Below, in pieces: positions 12,429 to 24,100 of a DNA stretch of 64,000 nt. The stretch lies in NCBI GenBank assembly GCA_013397075.1, contig VWZS01002579.1:186001-250000 (forward strand). The letters run 5' to 3'. The notes below the pieces were generated by a model that was not told where the DNA came from, ran no database searches, and was given only the letters and a program-made list of their open reading frames with translations. Source of the stretch: Rhabdornis inornatus (lineage: Eukaryota; Chordata; Aves; Passeriformes; Rhabdornithidae). The stretch's first letter is position 1. Every line of letters starts with the position of its first letter. The translations under genes were made by a program, and so were the position numbers.

Positions 12429-13719
12429 GTCCATTTAAATCTCAAGGGCAAGATAAAACAGATGAGTGTGCTCTGCCCCTCTGTCTGCACATTCGTTAAT
12501 GCAAAAAGCTGAATGCTCTGTAATCATCATGCCCAAAAAGAACTCTTGACTTATTTTGTCTTGTTTTGTCATAGCTGAGGAGAAGTGGGCAAGTCAAGAA
12601 CTTCAAATCTAAATAGCCTCTGCTATTTCAAATATATTCATGTGTTGCCCTGAATTCCTGCAATTTCAAGTATATCCATGTCTCCCCCTGAATTCCTGTT
12701 ATGTTGGGCAAGGACAATACTTTTTTTGCTTTTGGGGAGCTTTATTGAGTCTCTTGACTACTCCAGAAATCTGTACTGCTGACAGTAGCAATAATGGCTG
12801 TGAAACTGGAGAAATCCAGTGTGAACAGCAAAAAATCTGGATATTCCCATGGAATATCTGGGTTCTCCAAATTTTCATCTCTGGAATTCCTTGACAAAAA
12901 TTAGTAGCCCTTAGGCTTCTAAGGAGTTTGTTTAGAATATCCAGAGCAGATCAAGAAATGTTAATGGTCTTTGCTTCCCATTCAGCTCCCATCCTCAAGC
13001 AAAAGGTTGGAGTGCCATATTCCAAAGCCAGCAGGGCAAAAATCTTGGATTTTTCTACTTCTGAGGCTGCTGTTGAGGTTTCTGTGGATGTAGAGAGCCT
13101 CAGCTTCAATGCTGTGTGTCCAGGGACATTCCAGGATATTGCATGCTCAGCTGGCTACCAGGCTGTGTTTGATGTGATTGTTCCTTGGGACAGTGCACCT
13201 CTCACAACATGGATGTGACTTTTAGAGAAAATGCATCTTATTTGATAGGGCTTGTGCTGCTGCTGATCTTCAAGTTTCTAATTTTGAGTTATAGTATAAT
13301 AGAATCCATTTAAAATTCTCCTTGCTGCATTGATCTGTTATTAAAAAAAACAGACAAAACCAAACCCAGTCCTGTCCTTTGGGCCAAGTTCTGCCACCAA
13401 CTTTCTTCCTGCTGTCCCTTCACAGTGTGGTCTCCTGAACTGATTTCTGCTTTTTGGACTCTGCAGCTGTTTCTGATTCAAGCCAGAGCCTGCCAAATAT
13501 TTGCCTTGGATCGATTAACAAGTGTTTTTTCCACAATCCTGTTATGGCTGCTCTGGGCCATGGTGTCAAGTCTCTCAATTAACTTTCATGGAATTTGGAC
13601 CAGTCCTGTAATTATTAAGAGGGTTTTTCTGTCAAGATCCTGGCCTGAGGCACGGTTCATACATATCTTTTGGGCTGAGAAAATATACTATGTAATATAG
13701 GGAAAATATTCATTTTTAG
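12429..13719. other. No gene found between candidate exons
   Basis: Includes a 96-codon + frame (12928-13218) that matches nothing recognised; otherwise unique sequence. Confidence 0.45.
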
Positions 13720-13782
13720 AGATGTGTTTTGGATCCACAAACTCAGCCAGAGAGCCGTTTGCACTCATAGCATTTCTTTCAG
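13720..13782 (+). pseudogene. EFCAB6: Candidate EFCAB6 exon ending in an AFLS motif
   Basis: An acceptor (TTCATTTTTAG) and a strong donor (TTTCAG|GTAAGT) bracket 63 bases. One frame reads STNSAREPFALIAFLS and ends one base into a codon. Human EFCAB6 has a similar STSG...PYLAFLSRFGG segment closing its first EF pair, with a split codon possible after FLS. The segment is short and the resemblance moderate. Order between 12306 and 14811 is as expected. Confidence 0.33.
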
Positions 13783-14121
13783 GTAAGTCAGACCAACGCC
13801 AGAGAGATGCAGCAATTGTTTTACCTCACCAAAATGTTATTAAAAAATGTCTGGAAAAACCCCAGAACTCTGACAGTTCTGAAACCCAGATTTGTCAGGA
13901 AGCAGTGAACCCTTTTTGAATGGACCTCCCATCTAAAGATTTACTTGATTATGTGGAAAATATAACTCTCCCTAAGACCAAATCAACTTTTAGGGTTTCA
14001 GAATTTGGCTTGGTCAATTAGTCTTAATGGTCAGGAAAGTTATTCAGGTTTCACATCAGGGCCTCACCTCGTTCTCCAATTTTTTGGGGAAAAGCCACCA
14101 TGAAATATCGTTATCTATATC

Positions 14122-14134
14122 TATATATATATAT
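14122..14134. repeat. Short (TA)n microsatellite
   Basis: A run of TA dinucleotides between CTATATC repeats and ATACATAC. Confidence 0.85.
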
Positions 14135-14810
14135 ACATACTTACCTATTTCCTTAATAGTCCAGTGATATGCTGAATATATGGTGATACAAACCTTAATT
14201 ATTAGATAAATGGCCAGAACCATAGAAACAAAAAACACCCAAATTCTCCGTATATGTGATAATTGGGTTTAATTTAAAGATCAGAAGAAGAAAAAGGATA
14301 CAGCAGCAATTTTTAAATACTGAACTTAAAAGCTTTTTCTTAAAAGTCACATGCTCAAGATGAAGCTGTCCCTAGGCACCTTTAATGTTCTCATGTGGCA
14401 GTTAAGCAGCAAATAACTCAAGGTTATTTTCTTTGGCAGCAATTTCAGAGCAAATCTTTGTGTAAAAAATGATTTCTTTACCTTGAACAATGGGTTGGGT
14501 TCATAAAAAGTATAATGGGTACATTTGTTTGTTTTTCAATTTTAACAGTTAGGAGTATCCGTATGGGTGTAAAAAAGGGAAGCAGGAAAATAATGAATAC
14601 TAGTACTTATAATTAGCATATTTTGATACTTAGAAAACCAAAAGCCATTTCTATGCTTATTAAATGTGCATTGTCAGCTTCCATGTTTTTGAAAATTACT
14701 ACCTAAAAAAATAATTTCAGATGGAGTGTTGCTTAAGGAATATACATTGAAGTCAAAAGCAAACCCAGACTTTAAAATCCATAGAACAATACTTGTGTAA
14801 GTCTTATCAG

Positions 14811-14874
14811 CACTGAGGTAGCTTTTGGGGAAAGCTTGTGCAAAGATGTGGAAACAGTGTCCAAATTCAAGCAG
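14811..14874 (+). pseudogene. EFCAB6: Candidate EFCAB6 exon fragment (GES..KDVETVSKF), start of second EF unit
   Basis: After TCTTATCAG, one frame reads TEVAFGESLCKDVETVSKF. Human EFCAB6 has VGEKVFKNIKTVMKAF at the helix before its second EF-hand, so GE, K, TV, K and F line up with conservative changes elsewhere and one residue lost. The reading frame then meets a TAG at 14878, close to where the EF loop should begin, and no clean donor follows except CAG|GTATAG. This suggests a truncated or decayed exon. The EF loop itself was not found convincingly. Confidence 0.4.
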
Positions 14875-17744
14875 GTATAGAACATAAACAGGTACTGGAG
14901 TGTTTTTTTCAGATTATAGGTTTAGGTTATATAAGTAGAGAAGTCATAGAAATAAACAGGGAAATTATTTAATGACAGGAAGAGCAAGGCCATCCAAAAA
15001 TTGAAGTACCCAGGGCTTGTTGCCCTTCCTAGTAAGAGAAAAGATAACAGTATATCCAGAGAGCAAGCAGATGAGAACAATTTAGAGTTTTTTTGTTTTT
15101 CCTTCTTCTCAATGTGGAGAAGGATGGAAGAGACTGCTGTGTCCAAAGCCAGTCTCTGGGAATACTTTTCTTGGTCAATAAATCTGTGAAAGAAATCCAA
15201 TCATTGTCATCATTAGAAGCAAGAATTTGGGGGTTAATATATGCTCTCTTCATACTGCCAGGTGAAGGCAATAAGAATTCTATTGATTTTTAAAATGAAA
15301 ACAAGCTCTGGCCCATTTTTAATGGCTGCAGCCAAAGCCAGCTTATCTTCATTCATTACAGGTCCAAATTGTACCAGGCCCTTCTGCAAGGACTTGGTTT
15401 ATGGTGTGCAAAGCATGGTGGTGATCCTGGCCGAGCCATGGGATCCTGGACAAGGAACAGGAGCATAAAGAACAGAGGGCAAAAGTACAATTGTGAACCA
15501 GTCATTCCTTCTCTGTTCCTATTTGTTAATCAAATGGGATTCTCTTTCCAGCCAAGATATTTATGGGTGAATAATGAACCATTCGGTTCAAAGCAGCAGG
15601 AATTGAAGGAATGAACCAGTGGAAAGTTCCTGGGGGAAGGAATTGTACTGTTTTAATGGGACACTCCCCATGGGAAGGATCACAAATGGAGGATCTTGAC
15701 TGAAGAGCATTCCTATTTTGCAGTAAGGCCATGATTTGTGAATGTATCTCTTTATATTGTAGCTTGGGGTTATTTCAGTAGATCAAAAAGTAAACTGTGA
15801 TCAGGAGAAGAGAGTTTCAGACATTCCAAAAATGTGCCAGAGTATCATTCTTGATGCTGAGATTTCCTATTTACCTTTCTCATGGCATTCTCATGGTAAA
15901 ATCGAAGCGTCCATCTGCAAATAATCCAGTCACAAATGCTTTTGAAGTATGCCTTTAATTTTGACTGTAGGACTGAAAAATTTGTTCAAAGTGCAGCTGA
16001 ATCTCTCCATTTTATTTCATATGTTTCCACCATGTTTCACATGGGCCTGTATGCTCATTCTGTATTTCCATATGTACAACTCCCAGCTAACACAATCTTA
16101 ATCCCTTTAAAATTTTCTTTAAAATTAATTCTCAGATAGTTCTCACCCTCTAGCAAGACACAAAGAGAAGTCTTGAGGGAAATAGGATGTGGGGGGAATT
16201 TCAGGGGAAAAACAGTAAAGTGCTCTATGAATTATGCAAAGAACCACGTTTTACCTGCATCAGAAACAAGTGTGTCATTTACTGTCACAAACAGAAGAGC
16301 CCTGTGGCCATAATTATATTTTTATTAAATTAATTAATTGCAATTAATTGCTACAGATTTAAATTGTTTACAGTTGACTGTTACTAATAGGAAACTGAGG
16401 CAAGAGGCAAGTAAATAACTTCCTAAGTTTATTTAGTAAATTTAATGTTGCAATGCTGAATTCCTGTCTTTCACTACCCCACAAAACCAATGGAATTATG
16501 ATGATCTTAGAAGCTAAATATACCTTTGTGCTTTGCCAAACAACCCAAAGAACAGAGAAGAAAACAGGGTTTGTCAGTGTAGCTCTCTTTTCCCATCCCA
16601 AATGGAATTTGACAATTGGTTAATCAGGTTCTCTTCTCATTATTACTTAATAGAGTAGAATTCCCCTGCCTCTTCCCATGTTGACACAATTAGAGGGTTA
16701 TATATGGGTGGTACTTGAGTTTTTTTTCCCCTAAGATCTTGGGCTCTGCTCTGACGGACTTCTAAAGGGTTAATGTCCCAAAGGTGCCCGGAAAAAGCCT
16801 GAAAATAATATAACTTTTCTTTCAATCTATTGTTGACATTCAAAAGAAGAACACGGCTTCACATCAGCTGCTCTCACTCTCAGGATGTTGGAAAACTGTG
16901 CAAAAAAAAAAACCCAAAGCACCATAATTGTGATTCAAGGGGTGGTGTGAATCCTTTAGAGCTTAATGTTAGCAGACAATCTGTTTAACCTTTGAGAAGG
17001 GAGTTTAAGAGGTGTCTGCATCATATGGTGTAGCATCTTCAGTATATAAATTCAAATTAAAAAGTAAGGCAATCAATTCTTCTCAGAACAAATTCATCAG
17101 GACTAACTAGACACATTTTTGTAAGACATGTTTAATCAAACACAAGATTTATTGTATTTAGAGACTAATTATGGGGCTAAATGCAAAAAAAAATCAAGAG
17201 AAAGTTAGTTGCCTGTGATACACAAGATGTGTTAATGGTGCCATTTTAGCTGTAGACTTTATGGATCCTCTTTATGTGACAGAATTCTAATTTTCATTTT
17301 AAAAACTACATCTTTCTAGGTTCCTTGCTAAGTAACATAAATAATGAGCTTGAGTCACAGCAGTGTTTTCTGAACAACTTTCCATTCTAAAAGGTGCAGG
17401 CAGCAACTTCACTGCCAATCAAGGGAAATGTCTAAAAAATAAATGCTGCAATCAAGCTGTAAAAGTTAATATCATGTGGAAATGAGTTCTAACTGCAAAG
17501 TGAGGTTTCCATTTAATCCAAATGAAGCTGCTGCAAATTTTCCAGCCCGCTATAAGATCCAGATAACTTGCTGCAGAGTAGAGGTATGACTTGCCATAAG
17601 TTACATTGGAATTTGTCTAAGAATACAAATAATTATGTCTAAGAATATAATAACATTTTAATATTATTGGAAGAGAAATGTGCATATATATTAAAACTCA
17701 TGTTCATGTTGATGGCCAAGAAAGTGGCACCTTACGCGGGATTT
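14875..17744. other. Expected second EF loop of EFCAB6 not found
   Basis: A+T-rich unique sequence. A frame near 15943-16010 weakly recalls an EF loop but lacks splice sites. Nothing else is recognised. Confidence 0.45.
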
Positions 17745-18660
17745 GAATGTTCTCAGGATCCCATTGGGATCTTTGCCCTCAGGACACACTGCTGGCTTGG
17801 GGACAGCTCGTTTGCCACCAGGACCCCTGGGATTGTCCTTCCCCAGGTGCAGAACCCTTCATTTGCCTTTTCTGGATTTCAGACAGCTCCTCTGCCCATC
17901 TCTCCACCCTGCTGAGCTCCTTGGGAAGGGCTGTGCAGCCCCCAGGGGGACTGGCTGCTCCTCCCAGCTCTGTGTCACCACTGACCCTTCACCCAAGGCA
18001 CTGATGAATAAATTAAACAATTCATACTGGGGGACACCACTGGTGACAGGTCCCAAACAGACTGATTATGAACCTCTGGAATTCAATGCTCAGCCAGTTC
18101 TCAGTCCACCTCACTGTCCACTCATCCAGTTCACACTTGCTGAGTTTGCCTGGGAGGATGTTGTGTGAGATGGTGCCAAAAGCCCTGCTGGAGTCAAGGC
18201 AGACACCATCCACTGTTCCTCCCCTCATCTAGCCAGGTATTTCATCAGAGAAGGCAATTGGGGTGGTCAAACTCGATTTCTCTTCAGTGAATCCTTGCTG
18301 ACTACTCTTGATCACCTTCTTGTTCTCCATGAGCCCAGAGATAGCCTCCAGAATAAGGCACTCCCTCTCTTTGCAGGGATTTGAGGGAGGCTGACCTGCC
18401 AGTAGCTCCCTGGGTCCTTCTTCTTGCCCCTGTGAAGACTGGGGTAACATTTTCTCTCTTCCAGTCCTCAGACACCTCTCCTGATTGCCAGGATTGGAAG
18501 TGACCTAGTGTGGTGTCCAGCAGCTCCCTCAGCATCTGTGGATCCCATCCCAGGATCCCATCAGGGCCCATGGACTTGTAGCTGTCAGGTTTGCCTGGAT
18601 GTTCCCTAAACCAACCCTCCCTGACCAAGGGAAAGTCAACAGGCACATTTATTATCAAAG
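17745..18660 (-). mobile_element. CR1 LINE, internal reverse-transcriptase part, decayed
   Basis: The minus strand encodes pieces of CR1 ORF2 reverse transcriptase in order: KSMGPDGILGWDPQMLRELL, QSGEVSEDWKRENVTPVF, MENKKVIKSSQQGFTEEKS, LDSSRAFGTISHNILPGKLS, RPVTSGVPQ-like and LFNLFISALGEG. A further frame supplies the region after the catalytic FADD (DTELGGAAS..GGCTALPKEL). Frameshifts and small deletions separate the pieces, and the FADD core itself is damaged. The 3' UTR is absent, so both ends are truncated or removed. Confidence 0.88.
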
Positions 18661-20970
18661 GTCATTCAGAATACTGTCTTCCATTTTCTGAAAATATACT
18701 TCTAGTGATGAATCATTCTGGAAACACACAGAGGAGGTGATGAAGTTATTTTCTAGTGGTACCTTCTGATATTAAATCTCATAAAGTTTCCTGTTAAGCT
18801 AACTGTATTAAATTTTAAAATAAAACAAAAGCACAGATTAATTAGCGTATTTTTGAACTACTGATCAAGTTTGAAATGCAAGAAAGTTGTGTTTCAAGTT
18901 TGGTTTAGCCTGCTTGTAAACAAAGACATATCCAGTTAACAAAAGCTGTCTCGAAGAGTCTTAGATGGCTTTATTTCTTTGAAGATGACAAAGCTCTGGA
19001 ACTTACTAAGACAGTTTCCTTAACAGCACTATCTAGCAGAAAATACAAGGGAAGGAGCCCAAGCAGAAAAGGTTTTTTTTCTGCAGTCTTCACCAGGAAA
19101 ACCTTTCCTTCAGTCCCCACCAGCTGTGTGTTGCATGCCAGAGTGCAGTCTGGTTACACTGAGAGGGCACCACAGAAAGGGCAAGGGAATGCCATTAACA
19201 CTTTGCAATATTTTGACAGACAACAAAACCGAGCCAGGCATCACAGGAAAAGAAAATTGCCAAGCTTTGAGGCCTAGTAATTATACCCACTTCTTTTATG
19301 AACTAATTCCATGCATAGGGCTCCTTGTTTCAGTTTACAGCCGGTTAGCAAAAGCAGCAGTTCTGTTTTATTTTGTGTGTTTCAGTCTTGCTTAGATTCA
19401 GTGTTGAGATGTAAGTACTGGAACCCCAAATCCTTGGGCTAACACAAAATGAGAGTGCATCAAAACTGTGTTTCAAGATGTGAAGTGCTAGATCACTCTG
19501 TCAGATTAGGTTCCTTAATGACTTTGAGTAACAACTCGTGCCAATCTGACAATTATTTTCTGAAATAAATTATGAGCAGATAGGTGCTTTTGCAGAAACA
19601 CATTTTTATAATGTGGTGGCAAGCTTAGAATAGAGAGAGTGGAGCTGGAATAGATATGGCAAACAACCTCTGCACATGCCCTTAGATGTGAATTTAATAG
19701 AAGGATAAATTGTGAACCTTCACAACAGAAGGTTGTGAAGTGTGATGGTGGAACGTAACTGTGTCCTACCTGCTTCATGGGAAAGTTAAAAGAAACAGTT
19801 TTCCAATATTCAATACTTGCCATTATGTCGTGAAATTCCTGACTCTCTAAGAGAGGCTGAATCAGGAATATTCTGCTATAGGCTCAGTAAATGGGTTTTC
19901 TCAACCTCAAAAATCCAGGATAGTAGGGAAAAACAAGGCTACAGGGACTTCCAACATCTTGACCCTCTTTCTTCTCATCCATCTTGGTTGGAGCCGGGTG
20001 CTACTGATGCCAGGGTGAGGGTTTGATCCCTGCATGGGGCTGTGTTCATGTAAGAGCTGGACTCAAGGATCCTTGGGGGGCCCTTCCAGCTCAGAATATT
20101 CTATGAGATCTTTGATAGGGAGGCAAGGCCTGGACTGGAAGTACAGTGCACCTCACCTTTCAAGCCCTCCCAGTGCTGGATGTTTATTTTGGACTTTCTC
20201 AGGTCTCTCAATCCTGTATCTTCACCCTGCAATTTCAGCAGTTTTGAATGAACTATAATCAGCTCAGAAGCAGACAGGGTACTTGTCACAAAATGGTGGA
20301 GGGAGAAAAGCCTCAGGGATGCTCTCAGTATTCAACAGCCCTATGTGAGCTAACATTACAGAAAAACAGATCAGTCTTCCTATTGTTTCATGAACCTTTT
20401 TAAAATCTGGAGTAAGTCAACTTTCAGGCATTTTACAAGTCCTGTAAGAAAAAAAATCCCATATCCAAATAACTGACTTTCAACACGCCATGAATTAAAA
20501 TAAAAAACAAACAAAGAAGTGTTTGATATGTCTGAACAGCATCTCTTTTAACTATTCCACATCTTCTAACATTGTCCAGTGTTAATTGTGCTAATGATCC
20601 ACTTTAATAATGAGAATTTTGATACTAGGTTATGCCATGGATGGCTTTAAGGTTACATTAGGATAGGTGTTATCAAGCAGACTGATCCACAAAGTATTTT
20701 TAGCCCTGAATTTTGAAGCAGAGTTATTATTTGAGAAACTTGTCTGACTTGTCATTTGAGAGCATGTGATTAGGAATACTGTTCTGTAGTGAGCTTATTA
20801 ATTAAACATCTGACCGTCAGAGCATGCCAGGGTAACCTATTTGATCAATTCACAATGAAGTTCACATTTGAAAAGGTCTTGTAAAAAATGCACCACTCTT
20901 TTAAAAGCTTCATGAACTTGGTTTTTCTAAACAAAACACTATAAATTGTATTCATTACAACTGTGTTCAG
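18661..20970. other. Intron-like sequence holding only the SINE
   Basis: Apart from the SINE at 19972-20110, unique sequence. The exon that should supply the first base of the codon split at 20971 was not found. Confidence 0.5.
19972..20110 (+). mobile_element. tRNA-Ile-headed SINE with CR1-like tail (TguSINE1-like)
   Basis: The left part follows a tRNA-Ile: GGTTGGAGC (D-arm region), GGTGCTACTGATGCCAGG (anticodon arm and variable region), GGTTTGATCCCTGCATGGGG (B box and acceptor). The right part (GAGCTGGACTCAAGGATCCT, CCCTTCCAGCTCAGAATATT, CTATGAGAT) is a CR1-type 3' end used for mobilisation by CR1 enzymes. This structure was described for passerine SINEs. The subfamily name is from memory. 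The first bases of the tRNA head are worn, so the left border is approximate. Confidence 0.65.
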
Positions 20971-21109
20971 CCTATCAGGACATTGAAAAAGCCTTCAGAG
21001 AAATTGATGTCAGTCAGAGTGGATTTGTGTCTTTGGATTACTTGAAGTCAGTCATAAATGGCTTTGTATTTCCTTTGCCAAATGAAATTTTTCTAGAGCT
21101 AATGAATAG
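20971..21109 (+). pseudogene. EFCAB6: EFCAB6 exon, EF-hand unit (open)
   Basis: Bounded by TGTGTTCAG and AATAG|GTAAGA, this 139-base exon is open. It reads AYQDIEKAFREIDVSQSGFV and continues SLDYLKSVINGF, ending FLELMNR. It aligns with the human KSYEKVEKAL...GGYVSFNYLKIVLDTFVY...FIQLMKR unit. The EF loop has D1, S3, S5, G6 and V8, but Tyr at position 12 instead of Glu/Asp, so it probably binds calcium weakly or not at all, as in many units of this protein. The exon starts two bases into a codon and ends two bases into the next. No disabling change is seen here. Confidence 0.85.
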
Positions 21110-24100
21110 GTAAGAATCATACTGTTTTCTTAGGGGACGTATTTTAGCACTGCTGTCTTATAACTTTGTTATTGCTTCCTGTGACTACCATCATTAATTC
21201 ATCTTACTTGTGCCTGTGTTGCAGTGTATGTGGCACAGTATGCAAAAGCTGATAAAGCAGGGTAAAACAATATTTTTTTCCTTGCAGTGAGATACATAGG
21301 TTTAACGGAGTAGAAGCTTTAAGCTACTGGTTTCTAATTCTATTTGCTCACTAATTTGTATTTAATTTCCTAAAGCAAGCATTACTTTCTTGCATTCAAA
21401 TGACTAGTGGTGTGGGATGGTGTAAACTTGCTGGAATAGCAGCTTCAGGACTGTTTGCACCATATTTGCATGGTGACAGTGTGCCTCTACATTTCAAATA
21501 CGAGGGTGTGGCAAGGAAAAGAAAGAAAAAAGTGAAACTAAAGCGAGTAAATGAACTTACGGTGAAAACTTTCATTCTGCACTGCTCACTGTCAGTTGCT
21601 GGAAAAGACAACTGAAGGGACACTTCTGTGCTGCATAACAAAGCAACTTCACACCTGGGAATTTAAGCCAAAAAGAGGCAAAAATCTTTTGAACTTAGAT
21701 TCTGAAATTGTAAGTATCTTATTGAGGCTTCTTTGAAGACTGAGAAATCATGCCAACTACTGAATTCAAGTCAATGTACTATTTTACTTCAGCCAGGCAT
21801 TTTTATGATACTATGACCAAAACCCAAATAACCTTATGGGCAGAATAGTGTACAGAATATAAACGGATAGAAAACACTTTACAGCCCAGCTTCAAGGATC
21901 TCAGCAGACAGATTTTGGGTCACAGGACATCTTCCAAAATGGGATTTTCTGAATAGGATCACTGTCGTATGCTGACTAGCTTCTTAAATTTGTATTTTCC
22001 TTTTTAAAGCCAAAATATCATAGGAATTAAAATTTTTGGTGGCTTTTGGTTAAATCTAGTCCAGTATCTCTCATGATTAATGTCTTGTACTCAGAAACCA
22101 AAAGCTGTGAGAAGAAAACTGACAGAATAGACTTTATACTTGTTGGCAACGGTGCCGAGGGCATATGGCCAGTCAAGGAGAAGGGGAGAACAACTTAACT
22201 CTTACACAGCATTTTATCTCCAAAATATTGCTTTAAGCTTACCCAGGCACCCAAATCAAACAGTGTGAGGACGTCAGTAACCAGATCAGGAATTACTGCC
22301 TAATGATCCCATAACTCACAGTTTATCCATTTAACCTGTTGAAAGGATGGAATTGCTCACATACATAACGAGTGGGAAATCTTTTCTGTCTATGCACTAG
22401 TTAGCTGCACAGAGCTCAGTGCAGATATACATTTTGCAGCAGCAGGTGCTGTATGAGAGTGTCATCTGCAGTAACCATATTGCTTTGTGCATTCAGCAGA
22501 TAAATCTGATTTGCTTCTAATCATTCACAGTGGGATATAACAATGATCGACTATTACTTTGTGAAAAAATTGCTATTATGGAGGTTTTTTTTTTTCAATT
22601 AATGTCATTTGTTAGTTTAAATCTTCAAGTAAATCTTACTCTTAAGGGCAGTTGCATAATAGAAAGATTTCTGCCTGTATTTTTCCACTGGATCTTTATT
22701 CTGGCATTGAAAAATATAGTGACATTTTAATGATGCTGTAAACAGAAATGTTCAAGACTATGCATGCCATATCTCTTAGGTGATATTTCTCAGATAATAC
22801 AATTCAAAAGCTCCACCAGGTGAATGGAACAACAGCAAAAGCTCTTCCTCATAGTCTAATTTAATAATGAAGTAACTAAATAGTACTTAATAAAAAATGT
22901 AAAAGCAATTAATAGACCAGGGACATGATTTCAAGGTTTTCAAGATTTTATGTATATAATATGATGTTTGTTGTGCCAGAGACCTGTTTGTAAGAAATAA
23001 TACATGACAGCATTTAATAGTTGTCTGAGGTATTTACATCTCATGGGCTCCTGATATAAAATTCAGGGCCCCTTGAAGTGGATTCAATTTTGCCTGGAGA
23101 CTTCAGCTACAATTTAATCCTTGCCTGGATTAGGACCTGATCACCCACATGTTTTTCTCTGTATATGTCTCCTCTGCAGCACAATCAAGCAGTCCAAGGC
23201 ACCACTGAGGTGCTGTTCACTCAAAGAACATCACTCATCTGAGTCCTGAATTCCCTGAACTCCATCACTTCTACTCTTCGAATTTCTTTCATTTAGAAAT
23301 AAAACATCATCACTTGAGGCTGTGTAAAGGGCTGCATAAACTGAAGGAATTAGTTTCACAAAATTTTTCAGCATTCCCACGTGGGAAACGTTGATGTTGT
23401 GTCTTTGAGTTTTGCTGTGGATTTTGTCCCTTCATGAGTGAGAGGTGTGAGTGCTGTTTTGACAGTGGTTGGGAGCAAATCATACCTGACCAATGTGAAG
23501 GGCTTGCCAGCAGAGAACCTCACTTCTAAGACTCTTTTCTCATGGCTTCCAGGATTTTTGACTGGGGACTTTTATTTGTGATATGAGGTAAATCATTATT
23601 CTCAGTTGGTCGGGACTTTGATGAACATAATATCAGTGAAAAACACAAAGACAGTTTTCAGCAGCAGAAGTAGTTTTTGTGTTATCCTCATGCTTCATTT
23701 CTTTGATTTATGATTTGTATAAAAGTATCAGATGCTAAGGCACGATGATTAAAAATGCCTGAATTCCTAGTATTTTGTAAAGGACCAGTATGGGATGATA
23801 TATCACACGGTTTTGCCAGCTATCCATGCTGTTATGACTCTAATCAGTCAATTCTCTTGGAAATATATTCATCTGAACTCAGATGTATCTATAAGCACAC
23901 TTCCAAAAAGCTATGCCATGCAGAATTATTCTTACTACTTTTGTAATTTAGAGGGCCTCCTACAGTAGATAAAATGCTGGATTTTCCCTCAAAAAAAAAA
24001 TGCACATTTTTATCTGGCCCTACAGTGCAGCAGTATTTCTATTCCTCAGTATTTCTACCTATGGCATCTAAATATTGTACTTATTGCCTTTCTAGTACAG

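Noticed and set aside
15936..16139. Frame with AFNFDCRTEKFVQ resembling an EF loop of EFCAB6 unit 2
   Set aside because: Loop spacing fits, but there is no acceptor or donor and the following helix does not match; likely chance.
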